From positions 29,687,900 to 29,751,899 of the forward strand of contig OX419341.1 of assembly GCA_948470475.1 (NCBI GenBank): 64,000 nucleotides of DNA, in the 5' to 3' direction. Of the stretch, positions 10,688 through 21,754 are shown one piece after another. The notes under the pieces were generated by a model, which saw only the letters and a program-made list of their open reading frames with translations, had not been told where the DNA came from and made no database searches. The number at the start of each line of letters is the position of its first letter. The first letter of the stretch is position 1. The stretch comes from Galaxea fascicularis. Lineage: Eukaryota > Cnidaria > Anthozoa > Scleractinia > Euphylliidae. The position numbers and the translations under genes were made by a program.

Positions 10688-11089
10688 TTTGGATTCACTC
10701 TCGACCCAGTTTTTCTCTGCGTGGTTGGCTTCAGAGCGCGCGAGGGGAATGAGGCGTGGAGAAAGCAAGCTCTGACTTGCGCTCTAGAACTGACAACACC
10801 GCCACCTATGCAAGCCAGATTTTCACGGGAAATTATCCTGAATTACTGCGTGTAGGACAAATGGCTCATTGCACACGAAGATGCGTAGTTGTTATAGATT
10901 AAGTAAAACATTTAGAAAACAAATTGTGTTCCTCAATTGCTCATTAGAGATATCGTGATATGGCCAAACCCATGTTTTGAGTATCCCGGTACCCAAATAC
11001 ATCCGACTGGAGCGAAAGTGGTGGTCCACCAGGAAAAGTATTTAACTGGAAAGTATAACAGTTTATATTTGAGTTCTCTGGCGCCCAAC

Positions 11090-11580
11090 ATATTTGTCTA
11101 GTTTATAACGCAGAACTAGACTAAAACCGGGAAATATCCGGTCTTATAATCCATCAAATATTTTCGCTCGCACGCGATTGGTCTAAACGCATCACGTGAC
11201 TGAATATTTCCCAGGTAAAACTGGTGAATATCCTGTGTTATTATATACCACACAAGTGAATAGTGCTTTTTGCGCGTTGTGATTTGTTAACTCAGAGGTT
11301 CTAATTCTAATTGTAATCGTATAATCTGCAAAGGGTGTATCCCATCACGGCAGTACTATTCACCTCCGAGCAGCCGAAGAGAATCAAAACCGCCTCCCGT
11401 TTCGGTTTCCGAAGAGGAAATTATTTGAATAAACGCTAGTTATTCAGCTTTTGTGGTATCTACTAAAACAGTTATTCACAGTCAGTGTCGGTGAAAGAGG
11501 TAAATATCCACCACTATCCACCTCCACTTCGGTGAATAAATGTTAAATATTCCCCAACTAATGCACGTTGCGAAAAAAGT
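11090..11580. repeat. Non-coding upstream region of COMMD5 with repeat-like sequence
   Basis: No gene is seen. Several short inverted motifs recur (GAATATTT/AAATATTC, GTGAATA/TATTCAC), which suggests degenerate foldback elements. Boundaries are not clear. Confidence 0.35.
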
Positions 11581-11600
11581 GTGAAGGATAATAAACACAA

Positions 11601-11619
11601 TGGTCTCCATTTGGCTTTA

Positions 11620-11652
<33 letters not shown>

Positions 11653-11771
11653 TCAGTTCCTCACAGCTCACAATTTTCCGAGAGCGAAGCTCGAGGAAAA
11701 TTGTTCGCTTCCGTTACAGATAATGTCCGAGGACAAATATCCGAGAATATCAGTTCACGCCAAATGGAGAC
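11601..11771. mobile_element. Foldback element with nested inverted repeats
   Basis: Outer arms TGGTCTCCATTTGGC / GCCAAATGGAGAC, middle arms GGATATTTGTCCTTGG / CCGAGGACAAATATCC, and a central near-palindrome around TTTTCCGAGAGCGAAGCTCG. A partial second copy of the left half lies at about 11830-11910. No coding content. Confidence 0.7.
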
Positions 11772-11909
11772 TTTTGTTTATATATTCCCCAAACCATGAC
11801 AGAGTTGCGAGAAATATTTGAAGGATGATAAACGCAATAGCCTCCATTTGGCTTTAAAAATATGCTCAGATATTTTGTCAGTTCCTCGGAGCTCACAGTT
11901 GTCCTCGAG

Positions 11910-12830
11910 CCTCTAGGAACAGAAATGAACATGAAACAAAAAGCCTTTTGTAGGTTCATTTATGACGTTGGACCCCAAAGGGTTTAAATATGCATATCCA
12001 TGAATTTCTAGAAAAAGGAAATTTGCATGCAAGCAGTTCATGTTTGTAGACGGTCTTGCAAGGGTTGGATCATACAGGAAAGGACCAAATCGAGAGTCAA
12101 ACCTCATCAGACAGTTCCCTTTTTTAAAAGAAAGGTAATGGTGTGGTCGTGCACTTTCTTTTTGAATGTAGTCTGACCTTGAACTCGAAGTAGGCTTTCA
12201 TTTTGTTTTAATTCGTGAACTGGTTTCCACGCTTCAATTACTTCGAATTACTTATCCGAAGGAGAAAACAGTTTCATTTCACCGTTTCTCTGGAAAAAAA
12301 AAACCTTTGAAAGACTCCTGCTAAGCGAATAGTATTTATTAGGGAAAATAATCTTTAGGTAGTTTAACTTATAAACGCAAACTGAAACTCTCCGTCGGAA
12401 GAACTGAATTATGAAGTTTTGGGAGCGTCAACGGACTTAATCATTTCGCTCAGTTATAGCGTTTGTTTAACATGAACAAATTACCAGGGACTAGCCATCC
12501 CTTACTGGTCGTGGAGAAAAGTACCGGGTTTTATTTCAAAACAAGCAAATTGATGTTAGATGAGTTAGCATATGTATGGTCTAGGTCTCAAATGCGATTC
12601 CACCAGGATCGTACGAAACCACATTGAATAAATTAACGGCTTTATTGTCCAAGCGGTTTATTTTGTGCCAGAAAGTTCTTGACAGTTTCTTGTATTTGCC
12701 CGAAATCTGATATTTGTGTCTATCTTATATTGTCCGTCTACGCATAGCTATTGGACAGCTCATAACTGAGCCAATAATTGCTATTAAAATGAGATTTGGT
12801 TCCATATGCCTTTTAGAGCTAACCCTAACC
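11910..12830. other. No gene recognised
   Basis: This stretch has no frame with a recognisable domain and no clear repeat structure apart from short A runs. Confidence 0.45.
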
Positions 12831-12834
12831 CTAT

Positions 12835-12877
<43 letters not shown>

Positions 12878-13021
12878 TTTTTTATCCATGCACGGAATAC
12901 CAAAGAGCTCAAGAGAACTCGTTCGTGCGGTAGTAGCGCCAAGGCCCGGAATCGAACCCGGGCCACATTGGTAACAGGAGAATTAACAGGAGTGCTCTCA
13001 CCACTGCGCCATCCCTACTCC
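12835..13021 (-). mobile_element. tRNA-derived SINE with (TTTA)n tail
   Basis: On the minus strand the head contains GGTTCGATTCCGGGC (B-box) and GCAGTGGTGAGAGC (A-box region). The tail is a long (TAAA)n run, seen on plus as TTTATTTA from 12835 to about 12882. The 51.2-kb SINE shares the ACATTGGT and GCTCTCACCACTGCG blocks, so the two are one family. Confidence 0.75.
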
Positions 13022-13924
13022 CCCTAACCTCTTACGCCTAACTCTTACGCCTGCAGAAACGGGCCCTCCGCCTTATGTTTTTTGGTGACTATAAATCTCA
13101 CGCAGTACCTTTCTTCATCTCTTCTAATCTATTACCTCTAGACCTTCTTTACTTCAAATCAGTTGCTATCTTAATGGATGATGTCTTCAACAATTTAACG
13201 CCACCCCAAATAACTGATATATTTAATTTCCAATCGAATATTCACCCCTATAACACAAGATCATCGTCAAGAGGTAACTTCTTCGTGCAATACTCTAGAT
13301 TAGAAAAACAAAATAAGTCCTTCTCACGGGTTGGTGTTTAAGTCTGAAATAGCCTACCTGTTGATATACGTCGCACGCCCAAAACGAATTTTAAACGCAA
13401 AATTCACCGGCAATTTGCTTCTTCAAAAATTCTCGGAGGCAGACGATTACATTGACCTACCCGATTTGTTCAAAAACTGAAAATATCTTGAAAAATCAGT
13501 GTATTATATTTGCAAAAATCCATCCTGCTCTTGTCAACATATGTAACTTACTTGTACATTATATTTCGTTCTATGTCTATGTTCCCTTAACTTAACTACT
13601 CAAAGTAATATAATATAATCCTCCTTTTTGCTCTAAATATTGAAGTACAGTCGGCTATGTATCTTCTTGTTATCGTAAATCTCGTCTCTTTAATTACACA
13701 TCCAGTCCTAGTTCTTTGACATTGTACTTTCGTTTCTCTTGTTTTACCTGTTACTTTATTGTAAGTTCCTTTCTTTTTCTCACTTTGTAAGTTTGAATCG
13801 TTGTAAATTATTTTTATGCGTCAAATCCACTGCTCGCCTCGAATAGCTGTTGCTAACTGCGAGCAATGCGTATTCTTTCTCTGTATGTTTTTTAAGTCTT
13901 TAATAAACTTGAAACTTGAAACTT
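13022..13924 (+). mobile_element. LINE (CR1/L2-like) 3' fragment with RT C-terminus
   Basis: The frame starting near 13048 encodes LQKRALRLMFFGD and continues through PYNTRSSSRGNFF and SRLEKQNKSFSRVG, the typical post-RT C-terminus of CR1/L2-group LINEs. A stop falls at 13339, but similar residues continue in other frames, so it is mutated. It ends in AATAAACTTGAAACTTGAAAC at 13924, a tandem 3' tail of this group. The 5' part including the RT palm is missing. Confidence 0.82.
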
Positions 13925-14344
13925 GATTTGGGTGGCAAATTCTGTCATCGAAGAAGGCCGACCTCTGCATCTCCCAGAACCCCGTAGCCACTATATCCAG
14001 CCGCGCATCAGGGGCAGTGTTGGCTCCCCTATTCAACTCTTCTCCTGTGATGTCTTCCAAAACTGCCATTACACACCATTGCACACCATGCGAAGCATTT
14101 CCGCCCCCAGATCCCTCAATTCATTATGACGTTGGATAACAAAACCGTCCTTTTGCATAGTAGCGTGATCCACATTGAAGTGGTCCCCGCAAACACAAAC
14201 TGAGGGCGTGCCAGTATCAGTTAATAATAGTAACGTCACAGGAGGCCGCTTTCCGGAGAAGTTCTGTTCCTTGGGAGTTCTTTCAATATATTTTTTTCCA
14301 TTTTCGTATAGACTCGCTGATTTCAAGTACTGAGGGAGGCAACC

Positions 14345-14554
14345 ATGAATGTTTTGTGGGCGATCATTTGGTTCCTCGTTCTATGGTTCCTTGCGTGGCC
14401 CATCGGATTCTTCTGTGCTGGTTGGTACGTCTGTCTGTCACCTATTGAAGCTTGCGTGGACGCCATCAAACAACTCACCGAGCTGCTGATGAAAGGCGTC
14501 CAGCTTCCTCTTGAGGTTGCCAAGCACATGGTGGAGGGTAAAGCGGGATGGTAG
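14345..14554 (+). CDS. Small hydrophobic membrane protein, paralogue A (69 aa), function unknown
   Basis: The protein is 69 residues. Residues 1-25 form a strongly hydrophobic, tryptophan-rich segment ([19 protein letters not shown]) followed by [14 protein letters not shown] with two cysteines. This could be one long or two short membrane spans. The C-terminal half is amphipathic and ends HMVEGKAGW. It is nearly the same as paralogue C (25423-25632), with about ten differences in 69 residues, and is related to paralogue B (22313-22537). Conservation of the protein on opposite strands in three copies argues that it is a real gene. A splice-acceptor-like TTTTCGTATAG ends at 14311, so a 5'-UTR intron is possible. 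I do not recognise the family and assign no function. Confidence 0.8.
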   Translation: MNVLWAIIWFLVLWFLAWPIGFFCAGWYVCLSPIEACVDAIKQLTELLMKGVQLPLEVAKHMVEGKAGW

Positions 14555-14559
14555 AGTAC

Positions 14560-15045
14560 GACAAACAGGAAGACGGACTCCCGAGGGACCTATATTCCTG
14601 AAAGAGAAATGTTTTGGATTGTGTGTGCAATCGTTTTAGTGTTAAAAACTAGGGATCAATTAGTTCTTTTCTTATAAACAGTCTAGACTTACTTTATCTA
14701 TTTTTATTTGCAAACGGTTCCGAGACAAAACGCCCGCTACCTCGCTTCAGCACAAACCAGGGGCCTCTTTCAAAAACTAGCTCCCGATTGTCACGGTTTG
14801 CTGGCGAAGGCCTAAAAATGCATACTCTCGTTAGTAGAGAAAGACCTTCCTCAAACGTCTTAGCTGCAACATCCTTGGGCTTTCTTACAGCTGCAAAATA
14901 TGTACTAGTGTCACACACGCTTAACACTTCTGTATGAAGTACAAACTGTATGTTCTTTTGTCAATGGAAATATGCCAGTCTAATTGTATGCACTTTCAGT
15001 TAACATAAACTGTAGATTTTTCAGTTAAGTCGGTTGTTTAGCACT
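14560..15045. other. No gene recognised downstream of paralogue A
   Basis: Presumed 3' UTR of the small membrane protein gene and unassigned sequence. The minus-strand frame at 14694-14927 (77 codons) has no recognisable domain. Confidence 0.4.
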
Positions 15046-15049
15046 CCCT

Positions 15050-15330
15050 TTATGATAATTGATGGATTACATTTTGAATTTTCTTTTGTGAAATTGGTTT
15101 TACTTCCTGTCAAACCGAGTGTAAACTATTCTTTCCCTATAACTAAAAACCGTATTGATTACGCCTGCTCTGTTTATAGCATTTAACAATAACTGATGGA
15201 TGACGTTTTTGTATTTTCTTCTGCGTAATTGGTTTTACTTCCCGTCAAACCGGGTGTAAACTGTTCTTTTCCTCTAACTAGGGTTAGGGTTAGGGTTAGG
15301 GTTAATACGTCTGCCCTGTGTCATTTAGTG
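15050..15330. repeat. Diverged tandem duplication with (TTAGGG)4 in one unit
   Basis: Two units of about 130 bp (about 15055-15190 and 15190-15330) share AATTGGTTTTACTTCC, GTCAAACCG, GTGTAAACT and TATAGCATTTA/TGTCATTTA in the same order. In the second unit the spot after CTCTAACTA holds four telomere-type TTAGGG repeats (15279-15303), while the first unit has a non-repetitive sequence there. Confidence 0.7.
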
Positions 15331-15440
15331 AGAAATGAAACAGACTTCGTACGACGTTAGAGGGAGAAATGATACTGATATAAATCGCTACTTTTCTGTT
15401 CCATTGAGTTCAGCAGCACCAATGATCTACACATATCATG

Positions 15441-15560
15441 TACCGTAAAAGCTCTATTAAGCCCCCGCCTCTCTATTACCCCCCGCCCAACCCCCCCTCC
15501 TTCTCCAATAAGCCCCCGTTAGGAAGTCGATGCATAATTTGTAATATCCCCCCCCCTCTC
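15441..15560 (+). repeat. Left terminal repeat of a split foldback element
   Basis: ACCGTAAAAGCTCTATTAAG followed by C-rich DNA. The reverse complement of this terminus, with one or two changes, is at 20950-20980. The two may be the ends of one small element that later took up the LINE cluster between them. Confidence 0.5.
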
Positions 15561-15564
15561 TAAT

Positions 15565-16403
15565 ACCCCCAACTTCAACTTTATTTAAAGAACAATTGAC
15601 AATACACAACACTAAAGGACTGGTCCGCAAATAGCATTTGCTAATCTAGGCAGAACAGTCACACCAAAAGATTACAATAAAAATAATAAGTAATTACTTA
15701 AATTACAAAAGGAGCCTTACATAATTACTTGCACAGATTGTGTTAACTTAAATCATTATCATAGTTACAAGTTCAATGACATAAGTATCGTTATGAGGTA
15801 TGTTTGAATGAAGAACTCAAGTTCTATTTGTACGTTTTTACAGCAGAGGTAATTTGGAAAATATCAATGTAGTCGTCACGCTTCTTAAGAATATCAAGAA
15901 GGAAAGAGTGGAGTTTCGTTTGGACGTGGTTTTTGGGAGCTCTCTTAAAGATGCTGGGATCTCATTCCAAATTTTAGCTCTTACTCTTGAGAAAGCTCTT
16001 TTTTGAATTTCTAACCTAGATTTGTTAATATAGAATTTATTTGCTGACAAATGACCGAGTGTTATGAATGAATACTGGTAGTGTCGCTGAATAGGTTTAA
16101 AATGTTACTATTTTCAGGTTATACTGGTAACTATAAGTTATTTCCTCGTCCATAGCCTTTGTAACAGCTTCCACCTGACTTGTCAGTTTACTTAATCTCG
16201 TCTGAAAGCTCTCAATAAATGTTGAGAAGCCATCTCAAGTATCTCTCAGATGTTGGACATCCGCGCTGCTGGGCCGGAGACGAGGCACGGTCTGATTTAT
16301 CCGCCACCTTGGCTCGCAGCGATTCAAATTCCTTGGTTAAGTTCTTCAATTCTTTCTTCACTTCATCGCGGTCTTTCTTTAATTGCTTTGCGTTGTCTTC
16401 CAT
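15565..16403 (-). mobile_element. Internally deleted LINE (CR1/L2-like): ORF1 start joined to RT C-terminus
   Basis: Read on minus, the 5' part (16403 to about 16110) encodes a charged coiled-coil protein (MEDNAKQLKKDRDEVKKEL, then ESFQTRLSKLTSQVEAVTKA) of the LINE ORF1 type. It is followed directly by an RT C-terminus (SRLEIQKRAFSRVRAKIWNE) like that of the 13-kb LINE. Endonuclease and RT core are absent. Frames are broken. The 3' end lies near 15570. Confidence 0.7.
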
Positions 16404-16439
16404 CGCAAGAAAATAAAATAAAGTGTATAAATTTGTTAA

Positions 16440-17837
16440 CTTACACTCGGAGTTAACAGATCATAAGAAAACCTGCGGAGCTGCTGGAGGCACGTCCGAC
16501 CACCTTGAGCTCCATTGCCACCGATCCAAGGTCGAAAATTACCGAGGTATCACTTTGCTTTCTGCGTTAGGCAAGCTCTGTACATCAATCCTCAACAATC
16601 GACTGTACGACTACATGGTTGAAAAAGGAATTTTGAAAGTTGATCAAAGGGGTTTTAGAAAAATGCACGGCACAGTTGACAGCATCTTCACATTAAAAAT
16701 GCTTATTGCATGAGAAGTACGTGAAATCATCTGGAGTCACACAGGGCAGCATCTTAGGACCAATTCTATTCCTTGTATTTTTTAATGATCTACCTGCAAC
16801 ACTGCAGCACTCCGTGGCTGATATTTATGCCGACGGCACAACTATTAGCTACTCCACCCATTATACGGCGCCGTTGAATGATATCTCGGACGGCCTTCAG
16901 ACGGATATTGATGAAATCTTGAATTGGTCAGCTGACAACAAAATGATACTTAATGAAACTAAAACTAAATCTTTGCTTGTTACTGGCAAACGGTTAGCCA
17001 AGAAAATGGAACAGTTCACTCTGCAGTTACATATAAATTCTATTGAACTTGAACAAGTGAACTCGCATAAGCTATTACGAATCGCGATTGACAGCCAACT
17101 TACTTTTGACCAACATGTTGAAAAACTATGCGCGAAGCTGTCGCAGAGAATCGCCGTGTTGCGGAAAATAAGGCACTTTCTACCGCTAGATCAACGAAAA
17201 CTCTTATATAATGCTACGATCAAGCAGGCAATGCTATATGCATCGACCGTATGGACATCTTGTTGTTGAGAATATGCAGAAGGTCTTTAAACTTCAGAAA
17301 TGCGCGGCACGTGTAATTCTCGGGGCTGATACTAAAGCGAATAGCGTACCACTGTTTAGAAAATTGGATTGGGTTCCATTTTTTCATGAGCCCAAAGTGA
17401 ATAGGTTATTAATGGTATACAAACGATTATCTGGGGACTGTCCATCTTATATGTCCCAGATGCTGATGAGAAACGCTGATATCAATGAAAGACCAAGCAG
17501 ACATGGACTATTAAACCTTGTCTGTCCCCGATTCAAACGGGAGTCAGAAGGAGGAAGGTCTTTCACAGTATCGACCACACGCCTCTGGAATATGATAACA
17601 AGTAATATTAGAAGCAAACCAAGTTTAGCAAGTTTTAAGAAGACCATGTTTGATTATTTTAAGGACAGCTACGAACATTTATATCGTTTTATCTTTTAGT
17701 TTGTAATTTTAATTGAATTTTGATATTCTAGTTTCTTCATCCTATTTAATATTTTTGTTCTTTTGTATTATATATTAGAGGGCCACTGGTCTTTCAGTTT
17801 TTTACTGTCACGTGTCTACCCTCGTTGAATAAAGTTG

Positions 17838-17890
<53 letters not shown>

Positions 17891-17895
17891 ATCTA
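16440..17895 (+). mobile_element. Dead LINE with partial reverse transcriptase and (ATT)n tail
   Basis: RT begins with NYRGITLLSALGKLC and DQRGFRKMHGTVDSIFTLK. The next ~70 residues, including catalytic motif A, are deleted. The frame resumes with SGVTQGSILGPILF and ADIYADGTTISY, where the catalytic YADD is YADG. A frameshift lies near 17265, after which the C-terminal region runs to 17699. The element ends AATAAAGTTG followed by (ATT)n to about 17889. The broad group is CR1/L2/Jockey-like. Confidence 0.85.
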
Positions 17896-18418
17896 AACCA
17901 CAGAAGCACCGAAATTTACTCTTTTCATGCTTCGTCGACTTTAGGAAAGCCTTCGAGTGTATACCCCGACAAAAACTATTCGACAAACTGAGAAAAGAAG
18001 GTGTTCAAGGACGTTTCCTAGACGTTTTAATATCCATGTACTCAAATGATAAATCGGCAGTTAACTGAATTGATAACAAATTAACCGAATCCTTTACTTA
18101 CTTGTTTTGCCGGTGTAAAGCAAGGTTGCATGTTGTCACCTACTCTTTTTAATTTTTATCTAAGTGATCTACCAAAATTCCTAAATACAGCGAGTCCAAC
18201 CGACATTATGCTAGGTGATAAATCTATAAATTGTCTCTTATATGCGGACGTTCTAGTGATCATCTCTTGATCAGCAAAAAGCCTTCAAATAATCCTTAAT
18301 AAGCTGAAATCTTTCTGTGAAAATGCCGATTTAAGTGTAAATCTAAACAAGACAAAAATTATGATTTTTAATAACTGTGGTACGTCTTTAAACAACTACT
18401 TGTTCAGATACGGTGCTG

Positions 18419-19004
18419 TGATGAGAGGATTTATTGGTATTTAGTTTATTTTGCTTTCGCTTACAAAAATATAAAAGTCAACGTAGAAAATATTAAGTCT
18501 TTTGTTGCAAGTGCAATAATCCGTGAACTCAACTGTTGTTAGTCATTGAAGCGTTAACTGTTCTGTAAGATCATAACTGTAATAAGCATTCAAGCTGTAA
18601 CTCAACCTGTTAGAAGCCGTTATCCACCTGTGTAACTTTTGAAAGTAATTAATGTTGTAAAGGCTAAATTCCGTTATAACCAATCATTACCTTACAACTG
18701 TATCAGGTAACGGTTAGTTATGAGTTTTTAATGATGTGACTTCGTCACCTAAGATTGTCGGTTTTCACATAAATAGGAGTGTATTGTAGTTATTTCTTTG
18801 GTGAAGTCTTGGTATTAAACCCTACGTTGGAGCCAAGCTCTGTGTGGATTTACTGTCTCAAGGATAGTCGTTCGTCGTAATAGATCCCGGCCTTTCCGCA
18901 GCCAGCGAATTCCCCAGGAAGAAGCCTTTCCCAAAGAAGTTTTATAGAGTTTTCCCGTCCCGTCCGATTGTCCGTTTGTGAAGCCATCAAATGCTGTTTT
19001 CACA
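18419..19004. mobile_element. Probable solo LTR, 586 bp, inserted in the LINE
   Basis: The insert starts TGATGAGAGG and ends TTTTCACA, the TG...CA ends of LTRs, and is flanked by GTGCTG / GCGCTG, a 6-bp duplication with one change. Removing it joins the LINE frame from FRYGA to LENVKSYKYLG, with one stop codon at the join. A promoter-to-polyA-like order (AATAGGAGTGTATTG, then ATTAAA) is compatible with an LTR. A foldback element is less likely because the inner ends do not pair. Confidence 0.6.
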
Positions 19005-19414
19005 GCGCTGATTAACTGGAAAATGTAAAATCTTATAAATATCTTGGACTCATAATGAGTCCTTTTGGAAACTTTTATCACGCTAGGAAAGAGTCGAAGA
19101 AAGTTGCACTTAAAGCACTTTATAAATTACGAAAAGAGATGGGAAACCGCTTCAGAGAAAATATAAAACTGACGATGAAGATATTTGATGCACTGATATC
19201 TCCCGTACTCTTTTATGCGAGTGAAGTGTGGGGGATTGATTGCTATGGGAAATTAGAAAAGGATCCAGCAGAATTAGTTCATAATAAATTCCTGAAGTGG
19301 TTGCTGGGAGTTAATAAATACTGCAATAACAATGCGTGCAGGGCTGAGACAGGAAGGTTCCCAACGAGAATTGAAGCCCAATGTAGGAACTTTAAGTTCT
19401 GGTTAACCTTAACC

Positions 19415-19798
19415 TACCCTGGGTGCCAGAGGTTATTTTTTTCGTTTGGTTGAGGGAAATTACGCGGCGCGAAGCGCCGAAAGGAAAAAAATAACCTCTG
19501 GTCACACGAATAATGAACCTCATTTCCTGGCTGTGCTGTCGCCTGGGAAACCACGCTTTCAATAAGCCAATCGTAGCTTTTGTTTCATGTCGGCTGGGAA
19601 ATCACGCTTTTCGTAAGCCAATCACAATTGTTGTTTCCTTTGAAGAACCAATCAACGAACTAGTTCAAATTCTGAACTAAATTGTCACATGGAAATGAGG
19701 TTGATTGCTCGTGTGACCAGAGGTCCGTCTCGTGAGCTTTTTCAAACCATTTTATCTTATCCTAGGTATTTTGAGAAAGGACCTCTGGAGCCAGGGTA
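19415..19798. mobile_element. Foldback DNA element of the TACCCTGG family, 9-bp target duplication
   Basis: Ends TACCCTGGGTGCCAGAGG and CCTCTGGAGCCAGGGTA are imperfect inverted repeats. ACCTTAACC lies exactly on both sides (19406-19414, 19799-19807). A second inverted pair (CCTCTGGTCACACGA / TCGTGTGACCAGAGG) lies inside. The element split the LINE C-terminal frame. A 9-bp duplication is compatible with Mutator-like transposition, which is inference. Confidence 0.82.
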
Positions 19799-20621
19799 AC
19801 CTTAACCAGAAACGAAAACAAATTATCCCAATAGCATACCATGATATTAAATGGAATGAAAATAAGGCTATCTGGAGCAAAAAATAAAAAAAAAATAAAA
19901 ACTTTATTGGAACAGATAGGGTTAGGAGAACTCTGGATGAAAGCACACTATGCAGACATAGGAATTGTAAACATTATCAAGCAACGACTTAAGGATATCG
20001 AGATACAAAGATGGCTAACTGAAACAAATAACGACACCAGAAAAGATGCTAGCCAAAGCAAAAAAATAAATACCTACCGGTTATTCAAAACGATAGACAA
20101 TTACAAATGTGAAGACTACCCACAGCAGGTTACCAATATACGACACAGAATAGCTCTAACAAAACTGCGTCTTAGCAACCACAAATTAGCCATAGAGACA
20201 GGACGTTATTCGAGACCGTTCAAGAAACCTGCAGAAAGAATTTGCCCAATTTGTAAAATAGAAATGGAGGACGAATACCATTTTCTAAATACATGCCCTG
20301 CTTATCAGGAAAAAAGATGTTCGTTATTAGACTATCTGTTAAAAGAATATAGAATAAAACTAAGCAGAATTTCACCTAACAAAATATTCATGTCTCTGAT
20401 AAACCCTCCTAGCGGAAATGCTAAAATACAAAAACTAATAGCAAAACATATATTCGAATGCCTTGAAAAAAGGAAAGGGGAAGACGGCAAAAAGTAAATA
20501 CTCCAGGACTTAATCAATTAATAACTTATTAGCCAAAGATATTTTTGTTGTTTGTAATTTTTAGTTGATTTGGAAATCGTAGTTGATATACTATTTACTG
20601 TATAAGACTCCAAATAAAAAC

Positions 20622-20647
20622 ATGTCTGTCTGTCTGTCTGTCTGTCT
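20622..20647. repeat. (TCTG)n microsatellite
   Basis: Six to seven copies of TGTC/TCTG form the 3' tail of the preceding LINE. Confidence 0.85.
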
Positions 20648-20904
20648 GGCCACCTTATGTACCCTCTTTGGGACATAAGAGTTTTTTTTAGACCCTCCTT
20701 TTCTCTATTGCGGAAATCCACTTCGTGCTGCCCAAATGTTTTTTTTCTTTTAACAAAAACGGAATACGGTACATTCAATGCATATTCAATGATGTTTTAA
20801 TTGCAGACATTCTTATAAAACAATCCGTTCCATTTAAAGTTAACTGCAGTTGTTTGAGTCTTGTGCAAAAGCAGGTTTAAGACAAAAACGGCGTATTTAA
20901 GATT

Positions 20905-20982
20905 TGTGAATAAGCCCCTCCCCCCCCCCCCTCTCTCCAATTCAGTAAGCTCCCCGGGGGCTTAGTAGAGCTTTTACGGATG
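20905..20982 (-). repeat. Right terminal repeat matching 15441
   Basis: GGGGGCTTAGTAGAGCTTTT followed by ACGGA is the reverse complement of the 15441 terminus, with C-rich DNA on the inner side at both ends. Confidence 0.5.
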
Positions 20983-21289
20983 CATGCCAAGAAAGTCTGG
21001 ACAACACAACGGCGCAACTTGGCAAGATGGCCGCTAAACTGCTCAAATGGAATGCATGGCGGAAATGAAATAAAATAAAATAAAATGCGTTCTGACTCAA
21101 TGGGAGCAAGTGCAGCGATCCCACTGAGTTCTTGAAAGTTTCCTCGGCTATTCTTATTAGTTGCTTTTCACCATCAAATGTTACTGGCCCTGCTTTTAAT
21201 AGGCAGTGTTTATTTTCGAAGCTTGATTCAGACAACGCTCTATATCGGATTACAGAGGCTTGAAATCCAATTTTTGCATCCGAACCTGA

Positions 21290-21530
21290 TTTTTATGCGC
21301 CGTTGTAAATTTCTCTTTCGTAAACGGTCGTCCATTTTTAAAACACTTCCTCAAAAGATAGGAATTTCCAATCCAGAATCGAACCCGAGCCCTTCTTAAC
21401 GTTTTTCCCCTAACCACTGCACTACTACGCTGACCAGCGAAAATTTTAAGTGTGTACTATACTTAACTAGTTTTCTTAACTGATGAATCTATAACAAGTC
21501 ACCCTAGCCCTATCCCGAAATTTGAACTTA
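21290..21530 (-). mobile_element. tRNA-derived SINE, inverted relative to 41.95-42.19 kb copy
   Basis: Minus-strand reading gives GGTTCGATTCTGG (B-box) and GTAGTGCAGTGGTTAGG (A-box). The flanking blocks (CACCCTAGCCCTATCCCGAAAT; AAACGGTCGTCCATTTTTAA) recur in reverse complement around 41960 and 42150. Confidence 0.72.
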
Positions 21531-21754
21531 ATTTAACCTGGGACTTAACTTCGCCCTTTCTAAATCGATTTTAAAAAGTTGAAAATTGCGGAGAAGAACT
21601 GAGGATAAGGGAAAAGGAAGGCCTGCCCGCAAGACCACGTAATTTGAATCCCCACCCACCAATTTTAGTTTAACTGTCAATACAGCCACGAATCGATAGC
21701 AGGTGCACGCTTTTCCCCTTAGCTGAATTCACGCCGCCAAGGTTTAAAGGCCCC

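Larger units (their letters stand above)
17890..20645 (+). mobile_element. Dead LINE, interrupted by two later insertions, (TCTG)n tail
   Basis: RT motif A is FVDFRKAFECIPRQKLFDKL (about 17934), motif B GVKQGCMLSPTLFNFYL (about 18110, frameshifted) and motif C LLYADVLVIIS with YADD changed to YADV. The protein continues after the insertion at 18419-19004 with KSYKYLGLIMSP, and after a second insertion at 19415-19798 with a C-terminal CPICK...EDEYHFLNTCP zinc-binding motif (about 20248-20298). It stops at 20497 and the 3' tail is a TCTG microsatellite at 20622-20647. Several stop codons and shifts show it is dead. Confidence 0.87.

Noticed and set aside
15279..15303. A chromosome end
   Set aside because: Only four TTAGGG copies, with ordinary sequence continuing on both sides.
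16212..16403. A host coiled-coil protein on minus
   Set aside because: Its position directly before a LINE RT C-terminus and its composition fit LINE ORF1 better.
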